NCBI GenBank assembly: GCA_012032775.1
Contig: JAAUQO010000020.1
Span: 1 to 43,287, forward strand
Direction: 5' to 3'
Origin: Oscillochloris sp.
Lineage (GTDB): Bacteria > Chloroflexota > Chloroflexia > Chloroflexales > Chloroflexaceae
Length of the DNA stretch: 43,287 bases
The position numbers were made by a program, and so were the translations under genes. Below, one piece after another: positions 1 to 8,298 of the stretch (position 1 is the first letter of the stretch; each line of letters starts with the position of its first letter). The notes below the pieces were generated by a model, which was not told the origin of the DNA, searched no databases, and saw only the letters and a list, made by a program, of their open reading frames with translations.

Positions 1-702
1 GGACACAGGCCCGCGTCGCCGAGTTACGCCAGGCGGGCGAGGGCTGGCATGTGCTGGTCGAGCGCGGCGGGCCGGACCGAGATCGTCGAGACGCGGGCGG
101 TACTGGTGGCGACACCGGCCTACGTCAGTGCGGAACTGGTTGCCGATCTTGATGCGACGGCGGCGACGGCATTGAAGACCATTGCGTATGCGCCGGTGGC
201 AGTGGCAAATCTGGCCTACAACCGCGCGCAGGTAGCCCACCCGTTGGAGGGCTTCGGGGTGCTGGCGCCCTCGCAGGCACAGCGAAACTTTCTGGGTATT
301 TTGTGGGCCTCCAGCCTCTTCCCGAGTGCCGCGCCCAAAGGCAAGGTACTTACAATCACGCTGATGGGCGGCGCACTGCGGCCGGAACTGGCGCTGCGCG
401 ACGAGCAGGCGATCATCGCGTCGGCAATCGCCGATCACGAAGCGTTGCTCGGCGCTCGCGGCACGCCCGAACTGGCCCACGCAACCAGATGGGAACGGGC
501 CATCCCGCAGTATACCTTCGACCATGAGCAGCGCATCGCCGCCGTCGAAAAACTAGAGCGCAGCCACCCCGGCCTTTATCTGCTGGGCAGCTATCGCGGC
601 GGCGTGGGCGTGCCGAAATGCTGGCTCAACGCCGTGGCAACCGCCGAGTCGGCGGCGAGCTATCTCGGACAAACGCAAGTGCGAAGTGAGCCGGTGCTGT
701 GA
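1..702 (+). CDS. hemY: Protoporphyrinogen oxidase, C-terminal part (5'-truncated by window, one frameshift)
   Basis: Flavin-dependent oxidase of the HemY/PPOX family, converting protoporphyrinogen IX to protoporphyrin IX (or coproporphyrinogen to coproporphyrin, if it is the Gram-positive type). The N-terminal FAD-binding part lies before the window. The visible part aligns by eye with the second copy at 33523-34916: the GWHVLVERGG segment (frame 3, up to about base 71), then VATPAYVSAELV, VAHPLEGFG, SSLFPSAAP and the C-terminal LLGSYRGGVGVPKCW, which resembles the FAD-contacting end of PPOX. The protein moves from frame 3 to frame 1 near bases 66-75, as if one G were extra in a GGG run. I read this as a sequence error. 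It lies 68 bases upstream of the pucC pair and heads the tetrapyrrole cluster. Confidence 0.8.
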   Translation, partial: GHRPASPSYARRARAGMCWSSAAGRTEIVETRAVLVATPAYVSAELVADLDATAATALKTIAYAPVAVANLAYNRAQVAHPLEGFGVLAPSQAQRNFLGILWASSLFPSAAPKGKVLTITLMGGALRPELALRDEQAIIASAIADHEALLGARGTPELAHATRWERAIPQYTFDHEQRIAAVEKLERSHPGLYLLGSYRGGVGVPKCWLNAVATAESAASYLGQTQVRSEPVL

Positions 703-710
703 TGGCGGTG

Positions 711-749
711 GTTGGTGCGGGTTGTAGCGAAGCTGCAACCTGCACCAAC
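711..749 (+). repeat. Long near-perfect hairpin between PPO and pucC
   Basis: Two 18-base arms (711-728 and 732-749) pair with only two G-T-type mismatches around a GAA loop. The stem is GC-rich but has no following T-run. It sits directly after the oxidase stop codon (702) and before the pucC start (771). It could be a processing or attenuation hairpin or a REP-like element. Confidence 0.6.
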
Positions 750-770
750 ACCTTACCGATGGAGTGAGCG

Positions 771-2072
771 ATGTCGATCTGGAAAACCTTCCGTCTCGGC
801 CTGATTCATGTGGCGGTAGCGGTAAGCCTGGTGCCGATCACCGGCGTGCTCAACCGGATCATGATCCATGAGCTCGGCCTTCTGGCCAGCCTGGTGGCGG
901 CGCTGATCATCCTGCCGCACCTGCTTTCACCGCTGCAAGTGGTGATCGGCCAGTATTCCGATCGGCATCCGCTCTGGGGCTACCGGCGCACGCCGTATAT
1001 CGCGCTGGGCCTGCTGTTCTGCATCGGCGGCGCAGCTTTCACCCCTGCGGCGGCCCTGCTGATGGCCGAAAACTTCTGGCTCGGCCTGGCATGTGCCATC
1101 GGCGCTTTCTTTGTCTGGGGCCTCGGCTTTAATCTGGCCGTGGTCAGTTATCTGTCGCTGGCGAGTGATCTCGCGCCGGAACATCAGCGCTCGCGGACGA
1201 TTGCGGTGATGTGGTTCATGATGATCACCGCCGTGATTGTGACCGCGATCACCACCGGTCGGGCGCTGGAAGTGTATTCGCCGGAGCGATTGATCGAGGT
1301 GTTTACGATTGTGGCCGGCGTGGCGTTACTGATCGGCGCCCTGGGCTTAATCGGCCTGGAGCCGCGCAATGCCGTGGCGAGCTCCACTGAGGAACGCTAC
1401 ACCGCCCGCGAGTCGATCGGCGCCGTGATCGCCAACCCCCATGCCCGGCTCTTTTTCGTCTATCTGATGCTGCTGCTGGCCGCTATTCTCGGCCAGGATG
1501 TGCTGCTGGAGCCGTATGGCGCGGCGGCCTTCGGCATGAGTGTCCGTGAAACGACCCAACTCACCGCGACCTGGGGCGGTGCGACGTTGTTGGCGCTTCT
1601 GTTGCAGGGCTTTTTGTTCAGCCGGGTGATGAGCAAGAAAACCGGCGCCACCATTGGTGCGCTGATCGCCGCGATCGGGTTTCTGCTGATCGCCTTCAGC
1701 GGATTGCTGCACAGGCAGCCGTTTTTCGTGCCCGGCATCGCCGTTCTTGGCTTCGGCACCGGGATCGCCACCTCAACCAACCTGGCCCTGATGCTCGATA
1801 TGACCACCAGGGAAAGTGTCGGGCTATTTATCGGCGCCTGGGGCGTGGCCGATGCCGCAGCCCGTGGTCTGGGCAATCTGTTCGCCGGGGTGGTGCGCGA
1901 TATTGCCGGCTATCTGCTTGGAAGCGCCACCGCAGGCTACATCACCGTCTTTGTCTTGGAAGCGCTGATCCTGGTGGTTGCACTGTTCTTACTGCGCCGC
2001 GTCGATGTTTCGGCCTTCCGCAGCGAACGTGTGAGCATGACACAGTTGATCGCGATCGCCGGTGATGCGTAG
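771..2072 (+). CDS. pucC: PucC/BCD-family MFS (bacterio)chlorophyll transporter, copy 1
   Basis: A 433-residue major-facilitator protein with about 12 hydrophobic segments. The MFS loop after the second helix reads QYSDRHPLWGYRRTPYI, a hallmark of the PucC/LhaA/Bch2 group (BCD family), which helps deliver pigment to antenna or reaction-centre complexes in the cytoplasmic membrane. The ATG at 771 has a purine-rich GGAGTGAG just upstream. Its position between protoporphyrinogen oxidase and hemA supports a tetrapyrrole role. The exact cargo (Bchl a, Bchl c or an intermediate) cannot be told from sequence. It is followed at 80 bases by a diverged paralogue. Confidence 0.85.
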   Translation: MSIWKTFRLGLIHVAVAVSLVPITGVLNRIMIHELGLLASLVAALIILPHLLSPLQVVIGQYSDRHPLWGYRRTPYIALGLLFCIGGAAFTPAAALLMAENFWLGLACAIGAFFVWGLGFNLAVVSYLSLASDLAPEHQRSRTIAVMWFMMITAVIVTAITTGRALEVYSPERLIEVFTIVAGVALLIGALGLIGLEPRNAVASSTEERYTARESIGAVIANPHARLFFVYLMLLLAAILGQDVLLEPYGAAAFGMSVRETTQLTATWGGATLLALLLQGFLFSRVMSKKTGATIGALIAAIGFLLIAFSGLLHRQPFFVPGIAVLGFGTGIATSTNLALMLDMTTRESVGLFIGAWGVADAAARGLGNLFAGVVRDIAGYLLGSATAGYITVFVLEALILVVALFLLRRVDVSAFRSERVSMTQLIAIAGDA

Positions 2073-2152
2073 CGGTGAAGGATGTGTCCCGTTGCGACAA
2101 ATCCTACACCCATACATGTACCGTCCGTGCCAAAAACACCTGAGAGATTCCT

Positions 2153-3505
2153 ATGGCAGACGAAGCTTCTGAGCGATTGAATGTACCGCGTACGTTCAAG
2201 ATCGGTTCGTTCTATATCGGGTCGGCCTTTCCCGACATCCTTACCTCCGCGATCTGGAACCGGGTGCTGATCAGCGATCTTGGTATTGCCGCCTGGCCGG
2301 TGGCATTGCTCTCGGCGTTGCGGTACTTGCTGTCGCCGCTCAGTATCTGGGCCGGGAATCGTTCCGACACCACGCCGATCGCCGGGCGGCGGCGATTGCC
2401 CTATATCTGGGGCGGTCGCTTCCTGATGCTGATCGCGATGCTGTTGCTGCCGGTAACGACGCTGCTCCTGGCCGAGAATATGCTGTCGCCGTTGGGCTGG
2501 TTCCTGGCCTTTATCGCCTTCTTCCTCTACGGCCTCGGCACCCTCGGTTCCAGTAGCCCGTATCTGGCGCTGATCCGCGATCGAACCGTACCCAGCAAGC
2601 GCGGCCTGGCGCTCGCGATCGGCCAGATCATGCTGTTGATCAGCATGGTGATCGCGCCCGGTATCTTCGCCGTGCTGATGAAGCACTACGACGCGGCCGG
2701 TTTCTGGCGGATCGTGCTGATCAGCGTCGGGGTTTCGTTGCCGTTCTGGATCTTTTCGATCGCCGGCGAAGACCCGAAAGTCGCGCCGGCTGTGCCCCTG
2801 AGCGCCGTTCCTGATGCGCCGCGCGAGCGCTTTATCGATCTGCTGCGTGAGCTTTGGGGCGATGCGCCGGCCCGAACCTTCTTTATCTTTCTTTCGCTCG
2901 GCTCAATGGCCGCCTTCGCGCAGGATGCCATTCTGGAGCCGTTCGGCGCCGATGTCTTCGGGATGGATGTCGGCGAAACCACCCGCTTCAATGTCTTCTG
3001 GGGGTTGGGTGTTTTGATCGCGATGATCACCACCACGGTGCTGAATCGCAAGCGTACCCCCGGCCAGCAGCGCGGTACGGTTCGGATCGGGCTCTCGGTG
3101 GCCGGCATTGGCTTGCTGCTGTTGGGCCTCACCGGGGCGTTCCAATTCCAGGCGTTGCTGATCCCGGTGCTCTTTCTGTTTGGAACCGGCGTCGGGATCT
3201 ACTCGGTGGGCGTGATGGCGATGCTGATGGCGATGACGACCGAGAATCGTGCCGGAGCCTATCTGGGGCTCTGGACTGTGCCGCAGTTGGTGTTCCGCGG
3301 CATCGGGATTGCGCTCGGCGGCTTGCTGCGCGATATCTTCCTGCAATTGTCCGGCTCACATGTGATGGCCTATAGCACGATCTTCTTTCTCGAAGCGGTC
3401 GGTATGGCGGCCTGTATCTTGTTGCTCGCCCGGATCGATGTTGAGCGTTTCGGTCAGGAACAGCCGCCCCTGCGCGAGTCGCCCCTGGCGATGGCTGATG
3501 CCTAA
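2153..3505 (+). CDS. pucC: PucC/BCD-family MFS (bacterio)chlorophyll transporter, copy 2
   Basis: A 450-residue, 12-helix MFS protein of the same BCD family as its upstream neighbour, with the matching loop NRSDTTPIAGRRRLPYIWGG and the second-half motif AQDAILEPFGADVFGMDVGETT. The last resembles QDVLLEPYGAAAFGMSVRETT in copy 1, so the two are paralogues. Overall identity looks low, so they probably handle different pigments or complexes. The ATG at 2153 follows AGAGATTCCT, a weak ribosome-binding site. No promoter is evident in the 80-base gap, so the two are probably co-transcribed. Confidence 0.83.
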   Translation: MADEASERLNVPRTFKIGSFYIGSAFPDILTSAIWNRVLISDLGIAAWPVALLSALRYLLSPLSIWAGNRSDTTPIAGRRRLPYIWGGRFLMLIAMLLLPVTTLLLAENMLSPLGWFLAFIAFFLYGLGTLGSSSPYLALIRDRTVPSKRGLALAIGQIMLLISMVIAPGIFAVLMKHYDAAGFWRIVLISVGVSLPFWIFSIAGEDPKVAPAVPLSAVPDAPRERFIDLLRELWGDAPARTFFIFLSLGSMAAFAQDAILEPFGADVFGMDVGETTRFNVFWGLGVLIAMITTTVLNRKRTPGQQRGTVRIGLSVAGIGLLLLGLTGAFQFQALLIPVLFLFGTGVGIYSVGVMAMLMAMTTENRAGAYLGLWTVPQLVFRGIGIALGGLLRDIFLQLSGSHVMAYSTIFFLEAVGMAACILLLARIDVERFGQEQPPLRESPLAMADA

Positions 3506-3554
3506 CGATTGTCGGCACCGGCGCCGGGGCAAAACTCCTCGTTCCGGCGCAGGT

Positions 3555-3583
3555 TTGACGCCCGTAGTTCATTGTGATATTCT
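3555..3583 (+). promoter_or_regulatory. Candidate promoter of hemA operon
   Basis: TTGACG (3555-3560), a 17-base spacer and TATTCT (3578-3583) match the sigma-70-type consensus 5/6 and 4/6. Transcription would start near 3590, giving a leader of about 54 bases to hemA. The 16-mer around the -35 box, GCAGGTTTGACGCCCG (3549-3564), also occurs exactly at 22265-22280, around the -35 of the dsbA-secDF promoter. Confidence 0.5.
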
Positions 3584-3602
3584 TCATTACTGTGTAGTTT
3601 TG

Positions 3603-3631
3603 CGTAGATTTTTAGATTCAGCTAATCTACG
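3603..3631 (+). promoter_or_regulatory. Inverted repeat in hemA leader next to the ribosome-binding site
   Basis: CGTAGATT (3603-3610) and AATCTACG (3624-3631) form a perfect 8-base inverted repeat with a 13-base spacer. The downstream arm touches the Shine-Dalgarno-like GGAGAGG (3631-3637), 6 bases before the hemA ATG. It may be an operator near +1 or an mRNA hairpin controlling access to the ribosome-binding site. Nothing else is seen in 3506-3643. Confidence 0.5.
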
Positions 3632-3643
3632 GAGAGGCGTGGG

Positions 3644-4980
3644 ATGAATCTCTTTTTAGCCGGCCTCGACCACACGACTGCCCCGGTGGAGATCCGTGAG
3701 CGATTGGCCTTTAGTGCCACTGACATTCCCGCTGCATTGCTACGGTTAACCGCCAAGCGCGGCAGTCGCCCTCCATTGTTGAACGAGGCAGTGATCCTTT
3801 CGACCTGTAATCGGGTCGAGATCTATGGTGTGACGAGCGAAGATAGTACTTCCGAGGCGTTAACGGCGTTTCTGGCCGAGTTCCACGGGCTTGAGTCGAA
3901 GCACTTTGTGCATGCGCTGTTCTTCTATCGTGGCGAAACGGTGGTGCAACATTTGTGCGCCACTGCTTCCGGTCTGCGCTCGCTGGTGCTTGGTGAAGCC
4001 CAGATCCAGGGCCAGGTACGGACGGCGTTCGAGCAGGCCCAGCAGGCCGGTAGCCTCGGCCCGGTTCTGCATCGCATGTTCCAGCATGCGCTCACCGCCG
4101 GCAAACGTGTGCGTAGCGAGACCCAACTTGGCCAGGGTGCGGCAAGCGTGAGTCAGGCCGGAGTCGAGTTGGCGCGTCACCGCCTTGGCGAGTTGCGTGG
4201 GCGCACGGTGCTGCTGGTGGGCGGCGGCGAGGTGAGCGAGTTGGCGGCGCAGAATTTGCTGGCGAACGGCGCCGACCGCTTGATGGTGGTTAACCGCACC
4301 CTGGAGCGTGGCCGCGAATTGGCCGAGCGCTACGGCGCCGAAGCCTTCAGTTTCGATGATATGCCGAATCTGTTGGCCCGCGCCGATATTGTGATCAGTT
4401 CGACTGCGGCACCGGTGCCGATTATCTACAAGCATCATGTCGCCGATGCGTTGCGCGCCAAGTCGTATGCCCGTGAAGTTTCGAACGGCAACATTCCGCC
4501 GGCGATGCTGTTGATCGACCTGGCGGTGCCGCGCGATATTTCGCCCGAAGTCGCCGATCTGCATGGCGTCCATGTCTTCACGGTCGATGATCTGCAAGAA
4601 GTGGTGCGTACAACGCTCGACCACCGGGCCGCGCTGGTCGATCTAGCGCAACAAATCGCTATCGAAGAGGTAACGCATTTTGGCGAGTGGATGCGCACCC
4701 AGGATGCGGTTCCGGCCCTGACGAGCCTGCGCCAGCATGCCGAAGAGATGCGCTGCGCCGAGTTGTCGCGGGCGCTGCGCCGCTTGCAGAGTCTTTCGCC
4801 GGAACAGCAGGTGATTATCGAGGTCTGACCCGCAGCATTGTGAATAAGTTGCTGCACTCGCCGACCCGCCGGCTGCGCGATGCCGCCGCCCAGGGTGACG
4901 GCCAACGCTACGCGGCGATGTTGCGTGAACTGTTTAACCTCGATCTGATCGAGTTGAGCGCGCAAAAGGAAGTTGTATGA
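3644..4980 (+). CDS. hemA: Glutamyl-tRNA reductase (one frameshift near 4825)
   Basis: NADPH-dependent reduction of glutamyl-tRNA to glutamate-1-semialdehyde, the first committed step of the C5 pathway. The N-terminal catalytic domain shows [17 protein letters not shown] and the nucleophilic Cys55 in [11 protein letters not shown]. The central NADPH-binding part has [16 protein letters not shown], and the C-terminal dimerization helix follows. The frame breaks after EQQVIIEV (TGA at 4826-4828) and continues one frame lower as [19 protein letters not shown], ending in the TGA at 4978-4980. One missing C in GAGGT(C)CTGACC explains this. The corrected length is about 445 residues, normal for the family, and the corrected stop overlaps the hemC ATG (ATGA), which supports the repair. 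Confidence 0.92.
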
Positions 4981-5993
4981 CACAGGTGGTACTCGGGACA
5001 CGCGGCAGCCGGCTTGCGCTGGCCCAGTCGGAGATGATGGCGGCTGCCTTGCGTGCGGCCCATCCCGGCCTCAGTGTGACGTTGCACACGATCACGACTC
5101 AGGGCGACCGGGTGCTTGATGTGGCGCTCTCGGCCGTGGGCGACAAAGGCCTGTTCGTGAAGGAGTTGGAGCAGGAGTTGCTCGATCACAGCGTCGATCT
5201 ATGTGTTCACTCCTGCAAGGATCTGCCCTCGCAATTGCCGGATGGCCTGATCTTGGCGGCGTTCCCCGAACGGGCCGACGCGCGGGATATTCTGGTACTG
5301 AACGCCGAGTTCCGCCGGCAGTTTCCCACTCCGGCGGCCGCCGATCCCGGCACGCCCACGGCACTGTTCGACGCCTTGCTGCCGCAAGCTGCGGTGGTAG
5401 GAACAAGTTCGTTGCGGCGCGGGGCGCAGTTGCGGGCGTTGCGGCCGGATCTGGAGTTGCGTGATGTGCGCGGCAATGTCGATACCCGGCTGCGCAAACT
5501 CGCCTCCGGCCAGTACGATGCACTGGTGCTGGCGGCAGCCGGCGTCGATCGCCTCGGCCTGATCGACAGTGACGGATTAATGGAATCCGACGGCGCCTAT
5601 TTCGTCGCGCACCGCATCCCGACCGAGGTGATGTTGCCGGCGGTGGCGCAGGGCATCCTTGCAATTGAGTGTCGTAGCGACGATGCCGTAACCGTGGCGG
5701 CGCTCGCATCGCTTGACCATGCTCCTTCGCGGGCGGCGGCGCTGGCCGAACGGGCCTTGCTGGGTCGCCTGGAGGGCGGTTGCCAGGTGCCGATTGCGGC
5801 CTACGCAACCCTGAACGGCGCCACGATCACGTTGCGCGGTCTGGTCGCATCGCTCGACGGCGCCACGGTGGTGCGCGGCGAGCGGGTTGGTGCGGTGGCC
5901 GATGCGGCGGCGCTTGGTGTGTCGCTGGCCGAAGAACTGTTGGCCGGCGGCGCCGATGCGATCTTGAATGAACTATCCACGGCGCGACAGTAG
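4977..5993 (+). CDS. hemC: Porphobilinogen deaminase (hydroxymethylbilane synthase)
   Basis: A 338-residue cytoplasmic enzyme that polymerizes four porphobilinogens into hydroxymethylbilane on a dipyrromethane cofactor. Motifs: start [61 protein letters not shown], and the cofactor-attachment Cys in [14 protein letters not shown]. Length is typical. The ATG overlaps the repaired hemA stop by four bases (ATGA), implying translational coupling. It is followed by a palindromic repeat and hemD, so the order hemA-C-D is conserved here. Confidence 0.95.
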   Translation: MTQVVLGTRGSRLALAQSEMMAAALRAAHPGLSVTLHTITTQGDRVLDVALSAVGDKGLFVKELEQELLDHSVDLCVHSCKDLPSQLPDGLILAAFPERADARDILVLNAEFRRQFPTPAAADPGTPTALFDALLPQAAVVGTSSLRRGAQLRALRPDLELRDVRGNVDTRLRKLASGQYDALVLAAAGVDRLGLIDSDGLMESDGAYFVAHRIPTEVMLPAVAQGILAIECRSDDAVTVAALASLDHAPSRAAALAERALLGRLEGGCQVPIAAYATLNGATITLRGLVASLDGATVVRGERVGAVADAAALGVSLAEELLAGGADAILNELSTARQ

Positions 5994-5999
5994 CGATGT

Positions 6000-6061
6000 G
6001 GTGAAGCATTCGCCGGGATACTACTGTGTTAACAGGTGAAAGGTCAGGTGAATGCTTCGCC
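6000..6061 (+). repeat. Dispersed palindromic element between hemC and hemD
   Basis: GGTGAAGCATTCGCC (6000-6014) and GGTGAATGCTTCGCC (6047-6061) form a 15-base inverted pair (with T-C/G-A exchanges at one position) around about 32 bases. Each arm is itself a small palindrome with a GCA or TGC loop. The same family occurs at 9358-9420, 16922-16956, 18242-18306 and 25633-25671. An ATG at 6052 falls inside the right arm, which argues against it being the hemD start. Confidence 0.7.
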
Positions 6062-6075
6062 CCAACGGCAAAAGC

Positions 6076-6879
6076 ATGACACAGTCGTCTACTCCGCTCG
6101 CCGGCAAAACCGTGGTGATCACGCGGGCTGCACGGCGGGCCGACAGTCTGGCGGCGAAGCTGCGGGCATACGGCGCGGAGCCGCTGATCTACCCGACGAT
6201 CGCCCATGGGCCGCCGGACGATCCGGCGCTGCTGAAAGCGGCGATCCGGCGTATGGCCGGCGGCGAATTCGATTTCGTGGTGCTTACCAGCGCCACGGCG
6301 GTGCGGGCGGTTGCCACCCATGCCGAAGCACTTGGCTTGAAGCCGAAAACCCTGCTTGCCGCCGTCGAACCGGCTGCCGTCGGCAGCGCCACAGCGCATG
6401 TATGCGGCGAATTATTGGGCCGCACGCCGTCACTTATGCCGGAACAGTTTCTCGGTACAGCGTTGCCTGCGGTACTCGGCGATCTCGCCGGGCGGCGGGT
6501 ATTCCTGCCGAATGCCGCGATCGCGAAACCGGAACTTGAACAACAACTGCTTGCGGCGGGCGCGTTGGTCGAGCGGGTGGTTGCGTATCGCACCATACCT
6601 GCGCCCGACAACGGGATCGACATGGGTGCATTGCTGGGCGCAGGCGCGATCGATGCGATTACCTTTACCAGCGGCTCGACCGCCGAGTTTTTTGTGCGTA
6701 AAATCGGCCCGCAGGGACTTGCCGCAGTTGCCGGCAGTATTATCGCCTGTATCGGCCCCAGCACCGCCGACACCTGTCGCAGCCTCGGCCTTGCAGCGCA
6801 TGTTGTTGCCGCCGTGTATACCGAAAGCGGGCTGGCCGACGCTCTGGCCGCATACGTAGGATCGACGCAAAACCCATAG
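6076..6879 (+). CDS. hemD: Uroporphyrinogen-III synthase
   Basis: Closes hydroxymethylbilane with inversion of ring D to give uroporphyrinogen III. The 267-residue protein starts MTQSSTPLAGKTVVITRAAR and has the two-lobe HemD pattern: TRAARRADSLAAKL...GAEPLIYPTI, FDFVVLTSATAVRAV, a second lobe with VERVVAYRTIPAP, then IDAITFTSGSTAEFF and IACIGPSTADTCRSLG. Catalytic residues are poorly conserved in this family, so the call rests on these motifs and on its place after hemC. An upstream ATG at 6052 adds eight residues but lies within the palindromic repeat, so 6076 is preferred. Confidence 0.88.
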   Translation: MTQSSTPLAGKTVVITRAARRADSLAAKLRAYGAEPLIYPTIAHGPPDDPALLKAAIRRMAGGEFDFVVLTSATAVRAVATHAEALGLKPKTLLAAVEPAAVGSATAHVCGELLGRTPSLMPEQFLGTALPAVLGDLAGRRVFLPNAAIAKPELEQQLLAAGALVERVVAYRTIPAPDNGIDMGALLGAGAIDAITFTSGSTAEFFVRKIGPQGLAAVAGSIIACIGPSTADTCRSLGLAAHVVAAVYTESGLADALAAYVGSTQNP

Positions 6880-6947
6880 GGACGCAGCATCCTGTGGCCC
6901 TGCCCTGGCCCGCCTGCGCCCGGATAAAGCGAGAGGAGAATTTGACG

Positions 6948-7958
6948 ATGGCCACTTATCCTACGGTGCGGCCGCGCCGCCTGCGCCAGAGTGATGCGAT
7001 GCGCCGCCTGGTTCGCGAGACAAGCCTGAGCGCCGATCAGTTGATCGCGCCGTTATTCATCCGCCACGGTGCCGGCGTGAACAAGCCGATCGCCTCGATG
7101 CCCGGCCATAGCCAACTTTCGGTCGATACAGCGGTGCGCGAGGCCGAGACGATCGCCGAGTTAGGTATCCCGGCGGTGCTCTTGTTCGGCATTCCGGCCC
7201 ACAAAGATGCTGTCGGATCGGAGAACTTCGACCCCGAGGGCATTGTGCCCCAGGCCGCCTACGCGATCAAAAAGGCGCTTCCGGAACTGCTGGTGATCTC
7301 GGATATGTGCTTCTGCGAGTATACCGATCACGGCCATTGCGGGATCTTGAACAACCCCGAACATCCCGGCTACGACCCACAACTCGGCGAGGGTTACTTA
7401 CTCAATGACGCGACGCTCGCATTATTGGGCAAAGCCGCCGTGGTGCATGCCCAGGCCGGCGCCGACATCATCGCCCCATCCGGCATGATCGACGGCATGG
7501 TTGCCGGCATCCGCAGCGCCCTCGACGCCGCCGACTTGCAGCGGGTGGCGATTATGAGCTACGCCGCCAAATATTCGTCGGGATTTTATGGCCCGTTCCG
7601 CGACGCTGCCGAAAGCCCGCCCAGTTTCGGCGATCGCAGCCAGTATCAGATGGACCCGGCCAACACCCGCGAGGCGCTGCGCGAAGTCGAACTCGACGTG
7701 GAAGAAGGCGCCGATCTGCTGATGGTCAAGCCGGCCCTGGCCTATCTCGACATTATTCGCCAGGTCAAAGATCGCTTCGATCTGCCGCTGGCCGCATATC
7801 AAGTCAGCGGCGAATACAGTATGGTCAAAGCCGCCGCTGAACGCGGCTGGATCGACGAGCGCCGCGTCGCCCTCGAAAGCCTGCTGAGCATCCGCCGCGC
7901 CGGCGCCGACATGATCATCACCTATTGGGCCAAAGACGCCGTCCGCTGGCTACGCTAA
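6948..7958 (+). CDS. hemB: Delta-aminolevulinic acid dehydratase (porphobilinogen synthase)
   Basis: Condenses two 5-aminolevulinates to porphobilinogen. The 336-residue protein has the Zn-type cysteine-rich active-site segment DMCFCEYTDHGHCG, the Schiff-base lysines in SYAAKYSSGFYGPFRDA and LLMVKPALAYLD, and the terminal region YQVSGEYSMVKAA. The Cys-rich segment predicts a zinc-dependent rather than a purely Mg-dependent enzyme. The ATG at 6948 is chosen over one at 6894 because GAGAGGAG (6931-6938) is correctly spaced and homology begins there. Confidence 0.95.
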   Translation: MATYPTVRPRRLRQSDAMRRLVRETSLSADQLIAPLFIRHGAGVNKPIASMPGHSQLSVDTAVREAETIAELGIPAVLLFGIPAHKDAVGSENFDPEGIVPQAAYAIKKALPELLVISDMCFCEYTDHGHCGILNNPEHPGYDPQLGEGYLLNDATLALLGKAAVVHAQAGADIIAPSGMIDGMVAGIRSALDAADLQRVAIMSYAAKYSSGFYGPFRDAAESPPSFGDRSQYQMDPANTREALREVELDVEEGADLLMVKPALAYLDIIRQVKDRFDLPLAAYQVSGEYSMVKAAAERGWIDERRVALESLLSIRRAGADMIITYWAKDAVRWLR

Positions 7959-8298
7959 TCAAAGCAGAATGCAGCATGCAAAGTTCCGGTAGGGACACCC
8001 GCCAATGAATGCTGAGCGCGTGAGCGCAGCAGGGCATGCGCCGCCGGCATTCGCAAAAGAAAAGCGCTCTACTTTGGGGGTTCAAAGGGGGCGATGCCCC
8101 CCTTGCGGGGGTGCCGGGGGCTGGCCCCCGGCAAAAACCACACATCACCAGCGAACGGGGTGCGGGGCGCAGCCCCGCAACTACCAGCGAACGGGGTGCG
8201 GGGCGCAGCCCGCAACTACCAGCGAACGGGGTTCGGGGCGCAGCCCCGCAAACACCAGCGAACGGGGTTCGGGGCGCAGCCCCACCAGAAAGGCACCT
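7959..8298. other. 340-base hemB-hemE intergenic region rich in GC hairpins
   Basis: No gene is supported here. It contains GAATGCAGCATGCA (7967-7980, identical to 15210-15223), then stacked GC palindromes such as GGGGGCGATGCCCCC (about 8087-8101) and GGGGGCTGGCCCCC (about 8116-8129), then the tandem repeat at 8147-8288. A plus frame stays open through it, but this is an effect of repeat composition; the hemE homology begins only at 8299. Confidence 0.7.
8147..8288 (+). repeat. Tandem repeat, about four copies of a 36-base hairpin unit
   Basis: Copies at 8147-8182, 8183-8217 (35 bases, one C short), 8218-8253 and 8254-8283, with a fragment of a fifth. The unit is ACCAGCGAACGGGGTGCGGG followed by GCGCAGCCCCGCAACT. 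Each unit carries GCGGGGC-GCA-GCCCCGC, a 7-base stem with a GCA loop (TCGGGGC in copies 3 and 4). It ends 10 bases before the hemE ATG, so it would form a series of hairpins just ahead of the hemE ribosome-binding region. Confidence 0.85.

Noticed and set aside
2814..3375. Alternative plus-frame ORFs inside pucC copy 2
   Set aside because: Shadow frames of a well-supported 12-helix transporter, with no recognisable motifs.
4826..4830. Programmed frameshifting or pseudogenes in hemA, bchN, hemF, secF, ychF and others
   Set aside because: No slippery heptamer-plus-structure signal is seen, and the breaks are scattered across conserved genes in the same one-base-loss mode; sequence error is simpler.
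6052..6075. ATG 6052 as hemD start
   Set aside because: It lies in the right arm of the palindromic repeat and lacks a ribosome-binding site; ATG 6076 fits the family.
8147..8288. CRISPR array
   Set aside because: Units are contiguous with no unique spacers and no cas genes nearby; it is a simple tandem repeat.
8005..8298. Upstream extension of hemE through the tandem repeat
   Set aside because: The extra 98 residues are repeat-derived (TSERG units) and absent from the HemE family; the family N terminus begins right at 8299.
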